Assembly (NCBI RefSeq): GCF_012396365.1
Contig: NZ_JAAXPG010000011.1
Coordinates: 1-64,000, forward strand
Reading direction: 5' to 3'
Origin: Nocardiopsis alborubida
Lineage (GTDB): Bacteria; Actinomycetota; Actinomycetes; Streptosporangiales; Streptosporangiaceae
DNA length: 64,000 bases
Shown: piece by piece, positions 24,816-34,161 of the stretch
How the letters are laid out: every line of letters begins with the position of its first letter
How positions within the stretch are numbered: the stretch's first letter is position 1
Made by a program: the position numbers and the translations under genes
The notes under the pieces: model-generated
Seen by the model: only the letters and a program-made list of their open reading frames with translations
What the model was told of the DNA's origin: nothing
The model's database searches: none

Positions 24816-25355
24816 CTACTCGCCGGTCGTTCCGTCGGCGAGTTCGCGCAGGACGTCCAGGTGGCCGTTGTGGCGGGCGGTCTCCTCGACCATGTGCACC
24901 AGCACCCACCGCAGTGTGGTGTGCCCCTCCGAGCGGTGGGCGCGCCGCGAGCCCGAACCCAGCTCCAGCCGGGCGGTGATCTCGCGGGAGCGGGCGCACT
25001 GGGCCTCGTACTCCTCCAGGAGCCGGGCCAGGGGGAGCTGCCCGCCCCGGCGCCACTCGGCGTCGGGGTCCTCCGGGGTGGCGTAGCCCTCGTCGGGCCG
25101 CCCCAGCAGGACCACCTCGAACCAGGCGTGCTCCACCCAGCGCAGATGGGAGACGACGGCGCCCACGCTCATCAGCGGGGACGTCGGCAGGGGAGTGGCG
25201 GCGGCGTGTTCGGGGGACAGCCCGGCGCACTTGGCGTGGACCGTGGCGCGGTGCCAGTCCAACCAACTGGTGAGCATGGTGCGCTCGTCGGCGGCCTTGG
25301 GCGGGTCGACACGATGGAGTCCGGGGACGGCCAGAGGGCTGTTCTTGTCACTCAT
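24816..25355 (-). CDS. DinB/DUF664 family protein
   Basis: A 179-residue four-helix-bundle protein of the DinB superfamily (DUF664 type). The expected metal-site histidines are in VVSHLRWVEHAWF and in VHMVEETARHNGHLD. Members in actinobacteria are often mycothiol-dependent transferases or detoxifying enzymes; which reaction this one performs is not shown by the sequence. The ATG at 25355 has GGAGAA upstream. It is divergent from the membrane-protein gene at 25435, with a shared 79-bp promoter region. Confidence 0.85.
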   Translation of the reverse strand: MSDKNSPLAVPGLHRVDPPKAADERTMLTSWLDWHRATVHAKCAGLSPEHAAATPLPTSPLMSVGAVVSHLRWVEHAWFEVVLLGRPDEGYATPEDPDAEWRRGGQLPLARLLEEYEAQCARSREITARLELGSGSRRAHRSEGHTTLRWVLVHMVEETARHNGHLDVLRELADGTTGE

Positions 25356-25434
25356 GCCGGTATTCTCCGTTCCGGCTATACCCCGTATCCACTGGTTTTC
25401 CGCAGGCCGGGACGGGGCGCGGAGAGTGGGGGAG

Positions 25435-26148
25435 ATGGCGGACCGCAACCGGGGGGAGACGTCGGCGCCGACACGCCGACTGGTCGTGGGAGCGTGCGTC
25501 CTGGGGGTCCTGCTCCTGCTGGGCGCGTCCCTGGGGCCGTTGTGGTGGGGCCTGGCGCCGCGCGCGGAGGGCACCGCGCTGGGCGGGGGCGAAATCTTCA
25601 CCGGAACCACCGAGGACGTGTTCGCGGGCGAGGGCTGGTTCGCCCTCATCACCGCCCTCACCGGGCTGATCACGGGCTACACCGCCTACATGGCCCAGTT
25701 CCCGTTGTCGCGCCGCCGCTTCCAGGACCTGCGCATGGTGTGCCTGGTCGCGGGCTTCCTCGGTTCGCTGGGCGGGGCCGTGCTCACCTGGCGCATCGGT
25801 GTGGCCCTGGACGGACCGGCGCACGCCGCCGTCGACGCCGCCGAGCCCGGTGCCGCCGTCCAGACCGGACTCCAGCTCGACGCGACCGCCTTCCTGCTGA
25901 TCTGGCCCCTGGTGTTCGTCCTCCAGTACGGGCTGCTCGACGCGATCAGCTTCGTGCGCCGCGACCTGCCCGGCGTGCCCCGGCACGTGCTCGTGCGGCG
26001 GGCCCCGGACGCGGACGCGGACGCACACGCCGAACCCGGTGCGCCGCTCGGCCACGGTCCGGACACGGGCCCCGCGGCGCCCCCGCCCCCCGGTGAGCCG
26101 ATCCCGGCCGAGCGCGACCAGGCGGGACCGGAGGAGCCCCGCGGCTGA
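25435..26148 (+). CDS. Four-span membrane protein, possibly DUF2567
   Basis: A 237-residue integral membrane protein with about four hydrophobic segments (residues ~18-40, 63-83, 100-122, 155-178) and a Pro/Asp/Ala-rich hydrophilic tail. The opening LLGASLGPLWWGLAPRAEG resembles actinobacterial DUF2567 proteins, which I recall as similar but cannot confirm. ATG at 25435 follows GGAGAG at 8-nt spacing; a much longer open frame upstream is an artefact of high GC. It converges with fadD, with only 27 bp between the two stop codons. Confidence 0.75.
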   Translation: MADRNRGETSAPTRRLVVGACVLGVLLLLGASLGPLWWGLAPRAEGTALGGGEIFTGTTEDVFAGEGWFALITALTGLITGYTAYMAQFPLSRRRFQDLRMVCLVAGFLGSLGGAVLTWRIGVALDGPAHAAVDAAEPGAAVQTGLQLDATAFLLIWPLVFVLQYGLLDAISFVRRDLPGVPRHVLVRRAPDADADAHAEPGAPLGHGPDTGPAAPPPPGEPIPAERDQAGPEEPRG

Positions 26149-26175
26149 CCCCGCCCCGGCCCCTTGCCCCTGTCC

Positions 26176-28044
26176 TCAGAGCCCGCGGACGCTCTCCTCG
26201 TACATGCCGTCGAGCAGGTCGCGGTACCTGTCCTCGACCACCCGCCGCCGCATCTTCAGGCTGGGCGTCATCTCGCCCTCCTCGATCGTCAGGTCGCTCG
26301 GCAGGATCGCGAACCTCTTCACGGTCTCGTGCCGGGGCAGGCCCCTGTTGAGCTCGTCGACGGCCTCCTGGACCATCTCCCGGACCCTCGGCTCCCGCGT
26401 CAGGCCCGTGTAGTTGAGGTGGCCCAACCCGTGCTCCGCCGCCCAGGCGTCGATGGACTCGGGGTCCAGGGCCACCAGCGCCACGCAGTAGGGTCTCCGG
26501 TCGCCGTGCACGACCAGGTTGCTGACGTAGGGGCACAGCGCCTTGAAGCGGCTCTCGATGCTCTGGGGCGCCACGTACTTGCCGCCGGAGGTCTTGATCA
26601 GCTCCTTCTTGCGGTCGGTGATGCGCAGGCGGCCGTTCTCCAGGGCGCCGATGTCGCCGGTGGCGAACCAGCCGTCCGCGGTGAGCACCTCCTCGGTGGC
26701 GCCGGAGAGGTTGTGGTAGCCGCGCATCACGCCGCCGCCCCGGATGAGGACCTCGCCGTCCTCGGCGATGCGCACCTCGGTGCCGGGCATGGGCAGTCCG
26801 ACCGTGCCGAAGCGCACGTCGCCGGGGCGGTTGACGAACGTCCCGGCACTGGTCTCGGTGAGCCCGTAGCCCTCCAGGATGACGATCCCGGCGCCGTAGA
26901 AGAACCGGCCGATCTCGGGGGACAGCGGCGCGCTGCCGGAGATGAAGAACTTCAGCCGCCCGCCGAAGCGAGCCCGCAGCCTTGCGAACACGAGCCTGTC
27001 GGCGACCCGGTACTGCGCGGCGAGCAGCCCGCTGGGCTCGCGGCCCTCCTCCCTGAGCCGGGCGACCCGGTCGCCCACCCCCGCGGCCCACCGGAAGATC
27101 CGGTACCTGGCCGCGCCGCCCTCCCGGGCCTGCATGACCACGCGGTTGTACACCTTCTCGAAGATGCGCGGAGCGGCGGCCATGAAGGTGGGCCGCACGA
27201 CGGCCAGGTTGTCCACGATCCGCTCGGGGCGGCCGTCCACGGCGGTCCGGAAGCCGATCCGCAACTGGCTGACCTGCATGAGCTTGCCGAACACGTGCGA
27301 CAGCGGCAGCCACAGGTACTGGACGTCGTCGGCGCCCATCAGGTCCCAACCCTGTGCGCGCAGCTCGGTGTCCAGGTCCGCCATGGCCTGGGACTCGTAG
27401 AGCCAGTTCGCGTGGTCCAGGCGCACGCCCTTGGGCCTGCCGGTGGTGCCGGAGGTGTAGATCAGCGTGGCCAGGTGGTCGGGCTCGACCGCCGCGACCA
27501 GCGCCTCGAACAGGTCGGGATCCCCGGCGTGGATCTCGGCGCCCCGGGCGGTCAGCTCCTCCAGGGACATCACCCAGTCGTCGTCGCCCCCGGCCGCGCC
27601 CTCGAAGGCGATCACCCGCGACAGCCCCGGCATCTGGGCGCGCTGGTCGACCAGCTTGGCGACCTGCTCGTCGTTCTCGGCGAAGGCCACCATGCTGCCC
27701 GAGTCGGAGACGATGTAGGCGCAGTCGGGCGGGGTGGAGGAGGGGTAGACGGTGGTGGAGGCGCCGCCCGCGCACAGCACGGCCAGGTCGGCGAGGATCC
27801 ACTCGACGCGCGTGCTGGAGACGATCGCGCACCGGGCCTGGGGGGTCACGCCCAGGTCGTGCAGGCCCAACGCGATGTCGCGCACCCGGTCACGGGTCTG
27901 CGACCAGGTGAGGGTCTCCCATTTCTCGGGGGCGCCGGACGCGCCGGGGAGGGGATGGCTGAACGCCTCGGAGTCGGCTGACTCGGCGACGCGGGAGAGG
28001 AACATACCGGGAACGGAGGAAAAGGGGGATGAATTGTTGCGCAT
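26176..28044 (-). CDS. Long-chain fatty-acid-CoA ligase (AMP-forming)
   Basis: A 622-residue acyl-adenylate-forming enzyme that activates fatty acids with ATP and CoA. The P-loop-like motif LIYTSGTTGRPKG is at residues 194-206; the A5-type motif reads EGYGLTETS; the hinge region DGWFATGDIG and the catalytic-Lys region DRKKELIKTSGGKYVAP follow. The SPEEDY-like VYPSSTP region supports the long-chain (FadD/FAA) group. The promoter is TTGCCG-N17-TAGTTT with the ATG only 6 nt after the -10 box, so the mRNA is probably leaderless, and an inverted repeat within the promoter suggests repressor control. Confidence 0.92.
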   Translation of the reverse strand: MRNNSSPFSSVPGMFLSRVAESADSEAFSHPLPGASGAPEKWETLTWSQTRDRVRDIALGLHDLGVTPQARCAIVSSTRVEWILADLAVLCAGGASTTVYPSSTPPDCAYIVSDSGSMVAFAENDEQVAKLVDQRAQMPGLSRVIAFEGAAGGDDDWVMSLEELTARGAEIHAGDPDLFEALVAAVEPDHLATLIYTSGTTGRPKGVRLDHANWLYESQAMADLDTELRAQGWDLMGADDVQYLWLPLSHVFGKLMQVSQLRIGFRTAVDGRPERIVDNLAVVRPTFMAAAPRIFEKVYNRVVMQAREGGAARYRIFRWAAGVGDRVARLREEGREPSGLLAAQYRVADRLVFARLRARFGGRLKFFISGSAPLSPEIGRFFYGAGIVILEGYGLTETSAGTFVNRPGDVRFGTVGLPMPGTEVRIAEDGEVLIRGGGVMRGYHNLSGATEEVLTADGWFATGDIGALENGRLRITDRKKELIKTSGGKYVAPQSIESRFKALCPYVSNLVVHGDRRPYCVALVALDPESIDAWAAEHGLGHLNYTGLTREPRVREMVQEAVDELNRGLPRHETVKRFAILPSDLTIEEGEMTPSLKMRRRVVEDRYRDLLDGMYEESVRGL

Positions 28045-28050
28045 GTCACA

Positions 28051-28079
28051 AAACTACCCCTGGGTAGGTAACCCGGCAA
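28051..28079 (-). promoter_or_regulatory. fadD promoter with inverted repeat
   Basis: On the minus strand TTGCCG (28079-28074), a 17-nt spacer and TAGTTT (28056-28051), then 6 nt to the ATG. CTACCC and GGGTAG arms (28054-28067) overlap the -10 box and spacer, an arrangement expected for a repressor operator. Confidence 0.6.
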
Positions 28080-28118
28080 CAGCCCGCGCACGCCCTCGGA
28101 AACGGTCCCCGTCCGAGC

Positions 28119-28604
28119 TCAGGAGGCGCTGATCGGTGCGGTGACCGCCTCGGTGAGCGTGATCAGGTCCCGGGGCTTGAGCTCCATCTGCAAACCCCGC
28201 CGCCCGGCCGAGACGTAGACCGTGGGCAGCTCGGTGATCGACGCGTCGATCACGGTGCGCAGCCGCTTGCGCTGGCCCAGGGGGCTGATCCCGCCGCGCA
28301 CGTACCCGGTGGCCTTCTCGGCCAGGGCCGCATCGGCCATGGCCGCCTTCTTGCCGCCGACCGCGGCGGCCAGCGCCTTGAGGTCGAGCGTGGTGCTGAC
28401 GGGCACCACCCCGACGGTGAGCTGTCCGTCCACCTCGGCGATCAGGGTCTTGAAGACGTGCTCGCGGGGGACGCCGAGCGCGTCGGCCGCGTCGGTGCCG
28501 TAGGAGTGCCCGTCCGAGGAGCCGTCCACCTCGTACGGGTGCAGTGTGTACGTGGTCTTGGTCCGCCCGGCGGCCACGGTCGCGGGTGTGGCTTTTGCGC
28601 TCAT
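28119..28604 (-). CDS. ybaK: Cys-tRNA(Pro)/Cys-tRNA(Cys) deacylase, YbaK type
   Basis: A 161-residue trans-editing enzyme that removes Cys from mischarged tRNA-Pro. The family core is present: HVFKTLI with the key Lys, VPVSTTLDLKALAAAVGGKKAAMAD and YVRGGISPLGQRKRL. The frame is open further upstream, but ATG at 28604 gives the family start (KTTYTLHPYEV). It reads toward fadD on the same strand, with 74 bp between, and fadD has its own promoter. Confidence 0.93.
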   Translation of the reverse strand: MSAKATPATVAAGRTKTTYTLHPYEVDGSSDGHSYGTDAADALGVPREHVFKTLIAEVDGQLTVGVVPVSTTLDLKALAAAVGGKKAAMADAALAEKATGYVRGGISPLGQRKRLRTVIDASITELPTVYVSAGRRGLQMELKPRDLITLTEAVTAPISAS

Positions 28605-29038
28605 TGAGTACCTGGTTCCTTCTCTGCGCGCGAACGCGCTGGTGCGTGCGTCGCAACAGCCCGGGTCGGAGTTCCGGGCACGCCGCACCGGTCCGCACAG
28701 CAGGCTAGGCCAACACGGGGCCGGACCGCGCGCAGGCGTGCGGGGAAAGGCGGTGTTTCCTCCGCTGGACAACCGGTATCGGGACCTTCGGTCCGGAAAG
28801 GGACCGGAAAACGCGCCGCGCACTCCGGGGCGCGCTGAGGCCGGGGGTCTGTTTTTTGGACGTGTCTCAGCGTAGGGGGGTTGGTTCGGGCGCCCACGGG
28901 GTTCTGGAGGCGGCGGAGGTGAGACTGCGAGGAACGAGCCGTCTCACCGTAGACGCCACTGCGCTCCTTCAGCCCGATTCCCGTTCTTCGGGCGCCCGAA
29001 CACGGACCGAAGCGAGCGGAGGTCCAAAGAAACGCTGC
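28605..29038. other. Intergenic region with dispersed element B
   Basis: 434 bp. It holds the ybaK promoter side and, from 28887 to 29006, copy B of the dispersed element. Between them is a GC-rich stretch with a T-run (TTTTTT near 28854) but no gene. Confidence 0.45.
28887..29006. repeat. Dispersed ~118-bp element, copy B
   Basis: Conserved ends shared with copy A at 10255-10370. The outer GTTCGGGCGCCC (starting at 28884) and GGGCGCCCGAAC are perfect 12-bp inverted repeats. The centre differs from copy A but carries its own hairpin, GGTGAGAC (28918-28925) with GTCTCACC (28941-28948). It begins 33 bp beyond the stop codon of the Lon-domain gene. Confidence 0.6.
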
Positions 29039-29815
29039 CTAGTTGAACGACACGCCGTTGTTGAGGAAAGGGCCCGCGGGGAGGTTGGGCAGTGTGGGAG
29101 CGGCCACGATGCGGTTCTCCCGGCGCAGGAAACGGGCGGTCACGGCCAGCCGGGTCGCGGCGTCCTCGGCCTCCAGCAGCCGCTGCTTCTCCGCCTGGTC
29201 CAGGACCGCGGCCGAGGCCACCGCGTAGGACAGCGCGATGGGGTCCTTGGGCAGGTCGGGCGAGGCGTCCGGCGACATCCCGATCGAGGCCAGGCGCTGG
29301 GAGTAGGTCCCGAACAGGTCGCGCACCCGCTCGGCGTGCTCCTCCACGTCCGGGCCCGTGGACTCGGGCAGGAAGGCCACCGAAGCGGTCGAGTACTCCT
29401 CCGGGGAGGAGGCGTCCACCTCCGACAGGTCGGTGATGGAGAACCGCGCGCCGCCCTCCACGACCAGGTCGTAGCGGCCGTCCTCGTAGGTGCGCACGTC
29501 GCGCACCAGGGCGGTGCACCCGGTCGCGCTGATCCGGGGCAGCGCGGTGCCCGCTCCACCGGTGGTGGGCGTCCCCGTGTCGGCGCCGCCCGCGCCCTGG
29601 CCGGACTCCGAGGCCACCTCCTGGCCCAGCTCGATCCACACCACACCGAACCTGAGCGGCCCCCGGCCGCGCCCGATCTCGTCCCCCTGGGCGAAGGAGG
29701 GCCCGAGCAGCTCCGCGACCAGTCGGCGGTAGCGCCGCTCGAAGACGTGCAGGGGAACGGTCATACCGGGGAACAGCACGGTGTTCAACGGGAAGATCGG
29801 CAGGGCCAAGGGCAT
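29039..29815 (-). CDS. Lon N-terminal-domain protein (LON substrate-binding domain)
   Basis: A 258-residue stand-alone protein with the Lon N-terminal (PUA-like) domain: LPIFPLNTVLFPGMTVPLHVFERRYRRLV at the start is split here as LPIFPLNTVLFPGM and PLHVFERRYR. No ATPase or protease domain follows, and Ser/Lys of the Lon dyad are absent, so it is not a protease. Such short LonN proteins are common and of unknown function. A Gly/Thr-rich insertion sits at about 70-92. ATG at 29815 matches the family start. Confidence 0.85.
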   Translation of the reverse strand: MPLALPIFPLNTVLFPGMTVPLHVFERRYRRLVAELLGPSFAQGDEIGRGRGPLRFGVVWIELGQEVASESGQGAGGADTGTPTTGGAGTALPRISATGCTALVRDVRTYEDGRYDLVVEGGARFSITDLSEVDASSPEEYSTASVAFLPESTGPDVEEHAERVRDLFGTYSQRLASIGMSPDASPDLPKDPIALSYAVASAAVLDQAEKQRLLEAEDAATRLAVTARFLRRENRIVAAPTLPNLPAGPFLNNGVSFN

Positions 29816-30006
29816 GGTTCCAGTATGCCCCTCATGCCGGGAACGCGGGCGCCGAAACCGGCGGCGCGTCCCCGTCCGGCCACGGCCCCCGCCACGCGGA
29901 GCGGCCCGGGGCACGGCGCCCGCGTCCCCCCTCTGGAACGGGCGTCCGGTGCCCCGGGCCTCGGAGGCGGCCGCCCGGAGGCGGCCGGCGGTCCCGGGTC
30001 GCGGGG

Positions 30007-30567
30007 TCAGGAGACCGACGGACCGGCGGTGCCGGGCGCGCCCTGGCCGCCGCTGTCCTCGCTGGGCATGTCGCGGGCGACGAAGGTCTCCACGTCGAAC
30101 AGGTTGCCGTTGGCGCGGTCCACCACGTTGAGGAGGGTCGACATCTTGGCGACCTCCTCGGTCTGCTCCTGGATGAACCACTGGAGGAACTGCTCGCCGG
30201 TGTAGTCGTCCTCGTCGCGGGCGACCTTGGCCAGGCGCTGGAACTGGTCGGTCACCTCGCGCTCCTGGCGAAGGGCCAGGGCGACCAGGTCCCGGGGCAC
30301 GGCGAAATCGGTCTCGATCTCGTCCACGCCCGGAAGGGAGAACGGAACGTCGGTGTCCAGGAGGAAGCGCACGATCATCATCGCGTGGTCGCGCTCCTCC
30401 AGGGACTGCTCGTAGAAGACCCGCGCCAGCTGGGGCAGGTCGTGGTCGTCGAACCAGGCGGCGATGGCCACGTACTGGTGCGAGGCCGTGAACTCGTGCC
30501 GCACCTGGTCGACGAGGAGCCGGTGGAACTTGGAAAGGCCGATATCGCTGCTCTTGTTCGAAGTCAT
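30007..30567 (-). CDS. Ferritin (BfrB-like)
   Basis: Stores iron as a 24-subunit shell. The 186-residue four-helix protein carries ferroxidase-type ligands in helix A (VRHEFTASHQYVA), helix B (SLEERDHAMMIV) and helix C/D (EQFLQWFIQEQTEEV). No heme-binding Met is obvious, so it is the heme-free ferritin type. A C-terminal tail of about 25 residues is disordered. TATCGT lies 6 nt before the ATG, giving a leaderless transcript. Two iron-box-like sequences at 30628-30671 lie about 50-95 bp upstream, the position at which IdeR activates bfrB in mycobacteria. Confidence 0.93.
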   Translation of the reverse strand: MTSNKSSDIGLSKFHRLLVDQVRHEFTASHQYVAIAAWFDDHDLPQLARVFYEQSLEERDHAMMIVRFLLDTDVPFSLPGVDEIETDFAVPRDLVALALRQEREVTDQFQRLAKVARDEDDYTGEQFLQWFIQEQTEEVAKMSTLLNVVDRANGNLFDVETFVARDMPSEDSGGQGAPGTAGPSVS

Positions 30568-30627
30568 GGGTACACGATAACGCACACAAAAGCATTTCGC
30601 GACATTTATCGGTGTGACTCGAATTTC

Positions 30628-30671
30628 TTAGGCAAGCCTTTCTGAAGATTAATAAGGTTAGGTGTCCCAAA
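30628..30671. promoter_or_regulatory. Two iron boxes upstream of ferritin
   Basis: TTAGGCAAGCCTTTCTGAA (30628-30646) and TAAGGTTAGGTGTCCCAAA (30653-30671) match the 19-bp IdeR/DmdR consensus at about 12 and 13 positions. They are arranged in tandem in an AT-rich patch. hisD diverges on the other side, but is 144 bp away. Confidence 0.6.
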
Positions 30672-30802
30672 CTTAGGGCGCACTTATGCGGGTGTGCGGG
30701 GAGCCCCGTCGGCGACCTCCCGGACCGGCGCGTACCCGCCGGTGGCGCGCGTGTGGCGTCCATCATCCGGACGGCACCGCCCACCGAATGGGCACTTCCC
30801 CC

Positions 30803-30808
30803 TAGACT
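30803..30808 (+). promoter_or_regulatory. -10 box of the his operon
   Basis: TAGACT is followed by 6 nt and then the hisD GTG, so the operon transcript probably starts at or next to the start codon. No -35 match is clear. There is no room for a His leader peptide. Confidence 0.5.
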
Positions 30809-30814
30809 GGGACC

Positions 30815-32110
30815 GTGATCAGTCGAATCGACCTCCGAGGCACCCAAGGCGACCCGCGTCAGGCCCTTCCGCGCGCGGAACTGGACGTGGCGGCCGCCGC
30901 CGAGCGCGTACGCCCCCTGTGCGAGGACGTACGCCATCGCGGTGCCGAGGCCCTGGTCGAACTCACCGAGCGCTTCGACGGCGTGAGACTGACCGACATC
31001 CGCGTGCCCAAGGACGCGATCGAGGCCGCCCTGGACGGCCTCGACCCCACCGTGCGCGCCGCGCTGGAGGAGTCCATCCGCCGCGCCCGCACGGTCCACC
31101 GCGACCAGCGCCGCACCGACCACACCACCCGCGTCGTGCCCGGCGGCACCGTCACCGAGAAGTGGATCCCCGTCGACCGCGTCGGCCTCTACGTGCCGGG
31201 CGGCCGGGCCGTCTACCCCTCCAGCGTCGTCATGAACGTCGTCCCCGCCCAGGAGGCGGGAGTGCGCTCCCTGGCGGTCACCTCACCGCCCCAGAGCGCC
31301 TTCGGCGGGCTGCCGCACCCGACCATCCTCGCCGCCTGCGCCCTGCTCGGCGTCGACGAGGTCTACGCCGTCGGCGGCGCCCAGGCCATCGCCATGTTCG
31401 CCTACGGGGCGGGCCCCTGCGAGCGCGCCGACATGGTCACCGGCCCCGGCAACATCTGGGTGGCCGCGGCCAAGCGCCTGCTCAAGGGTGTCATCGGCAT
31501 CGACGCCGAGGCCGGTCCCACCGAGATCGCGATCCTCGCCGACGCCACCGCCAACCCCGACTACGTCGCCGCCGACCTGGTCAGCCAGGCCGAGCACGAC
31601 GTCGTCGCCGCCTCGGTCCTGGTCACCCCGGACGAGGCGCTCGCCGAGGCGGTCACCGACCGCCTCGCCGTACGCGTGGCCGCCACCAAGCACGGCGACC
31701 GCGTCCGCGAGGCCCTGTCCGGCCCGCAGTCCGGCATCGTCCTGGTCGACGACCTCGACCACGGCCTCGCCGTCGTCAACGCCTACGCCGCCGAGCACCT
31801 GGAGGTCATGACCGCCGACGCCGCCGCGTGGGCCGCGCGCGTGCGCAACGCGGGCGCGATCTTCGTCGGCGACTTCTCGCCGGTCTCCCTCGGCGACTAC
31901 GCCGCCGGGTCCAACCACGTGCTGCCCACCGGCGGCTGCGCCTGCCACACCGGCGGCCTGAGCGTGCAGACCTTCCTGCGCGGCGTGCACGTGGTCGAGT
32001 ACGACCGCGAGGCGCTGGCCGACGTCGCCCACCACGTCGTCGCCCTGGCCAACGCCGAGGACCTGCCCGCGCACGGCGAGGCCGTCGCCGCGCGCACGGA
32101 CCCGGCCTGA
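30815..32110 (+). CDS. hisD: Histidinol dehydrogenase
   Basis: Catalyses the last two steps of histidine synthesis, histidinol to histidine, with NAD and zinc. The 431-residue product shows the family blocks [44 protein letters not shown], the catalytic/zinc-site SQAEHD and [10 protein letters not shown]. It is the first gene of the his operon and starts at GTG 30815 with a -10 box 6 nt upstream. hisC follows after 108 bp, a gap that is low in complexity. Confidence 0.97.
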   Translation: MISRIDLRGTQGDPRQALPRAELDVAAAAERVRPLCEDVRHRGAEALVELTERFDGVRLTDIRVPKDAIEAALDGLDPTVRAALEESIRRARTVHRDQRRTDHTTRVVPGGTVTEKWIPVDRVGLYVPGGRAVYPSSVVMNVVPAQEAGVRSLAVTSPPQSAFGGLPHPTILAACALLGVDEVYAVGGAQAIAMFAYGAGPCERADMVTGPGNIWVAAAKRLLKGVIGIDAEAGPTEIAILADATANPDYVAADLVSQAEHDVVAASVLVTPDEALAEAVTDRLAVRVAATKHGDRVREALSGPQSGIVLVDDLDHGLAVVNAYAAEHLEVMTADAAAWAARVRNAGAIFVGDFSPVSLGDYAAGSNHVLPTGGCACHTGGLSVQTFLRGVHVVEYDREALADVAHHVVALANAEDLPAHGEAVAARTDPA

Positions 32111-32218
32111 GCCCGACGGCCACCCGCCCGGCGGGACCCGGGAGCGCGGACCCCGCGGCCGCACCGGCCGCGACCCGCGCGCACCCGCCCGCCTCCGACC
32201 GACCATGAGCGTGCAACC

Positions 32219-33301
32219 GTGAGCTTCACCCTGAACGACCTGCCCCTGCGCGACGACCTGCGCGGCCGCTCGCCCTACGGCGCGCCGCAGCTGGACGTGC
32301 CCGTGGTGCTCAACACCAACGAGAACCCGCACCCGCCCTCACCGCGCCTGGCCAAGGCGCTGGCCGAGGCGGTAGCCGACACCGCCCTGGGCCTCAACCG
32401 CTACCCCGACCGGGACGCGGTCCGCCTGCGCGAGGGCCTGGCCGCCTACCTCGGCCACGGCCTGACCGCCGACCGCGTGTGGGCGGCCAACGGCTCCAAC
32501 GAGGTCCTCCAGCAGGTCCTCCAGGCCTTCGGCGGCCCCGGCCGGGTCGCCATGGGATTCGAGCCCTCCTACTCCATGCACCCGATCATCTCCCGGGGCA
32601 CCGGAACCGGCTGGGTGTCCGTGCCGCGCGGAGCCGACTTCCGGATCGACGTGGACGCCGCCCTGGCCGCCATCGCCGAGCACCAGCCCAGCGTCGTCTT
32701 CCTCACCTCGCCCAACAACCCCACCGGCACCGCCCTGGACCTCGCCGACACCGAGCGCGTCCTCGCGGCGGCCCCCGGCGTCGTGGTCGTGGACGAGGCC
32801 TACGCCGAGTTCCGCCGCGAGGGCACGCCCAGCGCGCTGAGCCTGCTGCCCGACCACCCCAGGCTCGTCGTCTCGCGCACCATGTCCAAGGCCTTCGCCC
32901 TGGCCGGTGCGCGTGTGGGCTACCTGGCCGCCCACCCGGCCGTGGTCGACGCCCTCCAGCTGGTCCGCCTGCCCTACCACCTGTCCGCCGTCACCCAGAC
33001 GGTCGCGCTCACCGCGCTCGACCACGCCGACGAACTCCTCGCCGCCGTCGCCGACCTGCGCGCCGAACGCGACTCCCTGGTCGCCTGGCTGCGCGAGCAC
33101 GGCTTCTCCGTCGCCGAGTCCGACGCCAACTTCGTCCTGTTCGGCGAGTTCGAGGACCGCACCCGGGTCTGGCAGGACATGCTCGACCAGCAGGTCCTCA
33201 TCCGCGAGACCGGCCCGCCCGGCTGGCTGCGCGTCACCGTCGGCACCCCGGAGGAGATGGCCGCCTTCCGCCGGGCCCTGCTCCGCGCCACCGGACGCTG
33301 A
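32219..33301 (+). CDS. hisC: Histidinol-phosphate aminotransferase
   Basis: A PLP enzyme that converts imidazole-acetol phosphate and glutamate to histidinol phosphate. In the 360 residues one sees the class I/II aminotransferase core: the N-terminal NTNENP block, [17 protein letters not shown] and the PLP lysine in [20 protein letters not shown] at 32219 is chosen as it begins the family sequence. An 18-nt mini-ORF (ATG 32205 to TGA 32222) overlaps this start codon and might couple translation. Confidence 0.97.
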   Translation: MSFTLNDLPLRDDLRGRSPYGAPQLDVPVVLNTNENPHPPSPRLAKALAEAVADTALGLNRYPDRDAVRLREGLAAYLGHGLTADRVWAANGSNEVLQQVLQAFGGPGRVAMGFEPSYSMHPIISRGTGTGWVSVPRGADFRIDVDAALAAIAEHQPSVVFLTSPNNPTGTALDLADTERVLAAAPGVVVVDEAYAEFRREGTPSALSLLPDHPRLVVSRTMSKAFALAGARVGYLAAHPAVVDALQLVRLPYHLSAVTQTVALTALDHADELLAAVADLRAERDSLVAWLREHGFSVAESDANFVLFGEFEDRTRVWQDMLDQQVLIRETGPPGWLRVTVGTPEEMAAFRRALLRATGR

Positions 33302-33388
33302 GCCGTGCCCGCCGACCCCGAAACCGCCGCCGGGGCCGACCCGGCCGAGCCCCGCACCCACCGCACCGAGCGAGGAAGTCCCACCACC

Positions 33389-33982
33389 ATGAGCCGCACC
33401 GGACGCGTCGAGCGCACCACCAAGGAAACCAAGGTCCTGGTCGAGATCAACCTGGACGGCACCGGCGTCGCCGACGTCTCCACCGGCGTCGGCTTCTTCG
33501 ACCACATGCTCGACCAGCTCGCCAAGCACGGCCTGTTCGACCTGACCGTGCGCACCGAGGGCGACCTGCACATCGACTCCCACCACACCATGGAGGACAC
33601 GGCCCTGGCCCTGGGCGCCGCCTTCCGCGAGGCCCTGGGCGACAAGCGCGGCATCCGCCGCTTCGCCGACGCCAAGGTGCCCCTGGACGAGGCCCTGGCC
33701 GAGGTCACCGTCGACGTCTCCGGCCGCCCCTACCTGGTGCACAGCGAGCCCGAGGGCATGGCCCCGCTGATCGGCCGCGACTACGACACCACCATGACCC
33801 GCCACATCCTGGAGTCGTTCGTGGCCCAGGCGCGCGTCGCCCTGCACGTGCGCGTGCCCTACGGCCGCAACGCCCACCACATCGTCGAGTGCCAGTTCAA
33901 GGCGCTGGCCCGCGCCCTGCGCGCGGCCACCGAGGACGACCCGCGCGTCAGCGGCATCCCGTCCACCAAGGGCGCCCTGTAG
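33389..33982 (+). CDS. hisB: Imidazoleglycerol-phosphate dehydratase
   Basis: Manganese-dependent dehydratase of histidine synthesis. It is the stand-alone IGPD form (197 residues), without the phosphatase domain fused in E. coli. Metal-binding histidine clusters are clear: [28 protein letters not shown] and NAHHIVE. ATG at 33389 has GAGGAAG upstream and gives the standard length; a GTG 84 nt further upstream is less likely. The stop codon is directly followed by the ATG of the small membrane gene. Confidence 0.97.
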   Translation: MSRTGRVERTTKETKVLVEINLDGTGVADVSTGVGFFDHMLDQLAKHGLFDLTVRTEGDLHIDSHHTMEDTALALGAAFREALGDKRGIRRFADAKVPLDEALAEVTVDVSGRPYLVHSEPEGMAPLIGRDYDTTMTRHILESFVAQARVALHVRVPYGRNAHHIVECQFKALARALRAATEDDPRVSGIPSTKGAL

Positions 33983-34144
33983 ATGGACGGATACCTGTGG
34001 GGGATCGCCCTCATCGTGCTCGGGGGCTTCCTCGCCGGTGGCGCGTACGCCCTGTGGAGGGTCAACCGGCCCCTCGCCGTCGTCCTGGCCGGATGCACGG
34101 CGCTCGCGCTGGCCTCCGGCGTACTGCGCCTGGACTACTTCTGA
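33983..34144 (+). CDS. 53-residue membrane peptide inside the his operon
   Basis: A short gene whose ATG immediately follows the hisB TAG and which ends 17 bp before hisH. The product starts [15 protein letters not shown] and has two hydrophobic stretches (about 4-25 and 31-48) separated by the basic turn WRVNRP. Tight packing with zero intergenic bases and good codon usage support translation, coupled to hisB. I do not recognise a family; similar tiny membrane genes at this spot in other actinomycetes are possible but unverified. Confidence 0.7.
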   Translation: MDGYLWGIALIVLGGFLAGGAYALWRVNRPLAVVLAGCTALALASGVLRLDYF

Positions 34145-34161
34145 AGGGGAAGGGCAGCACC

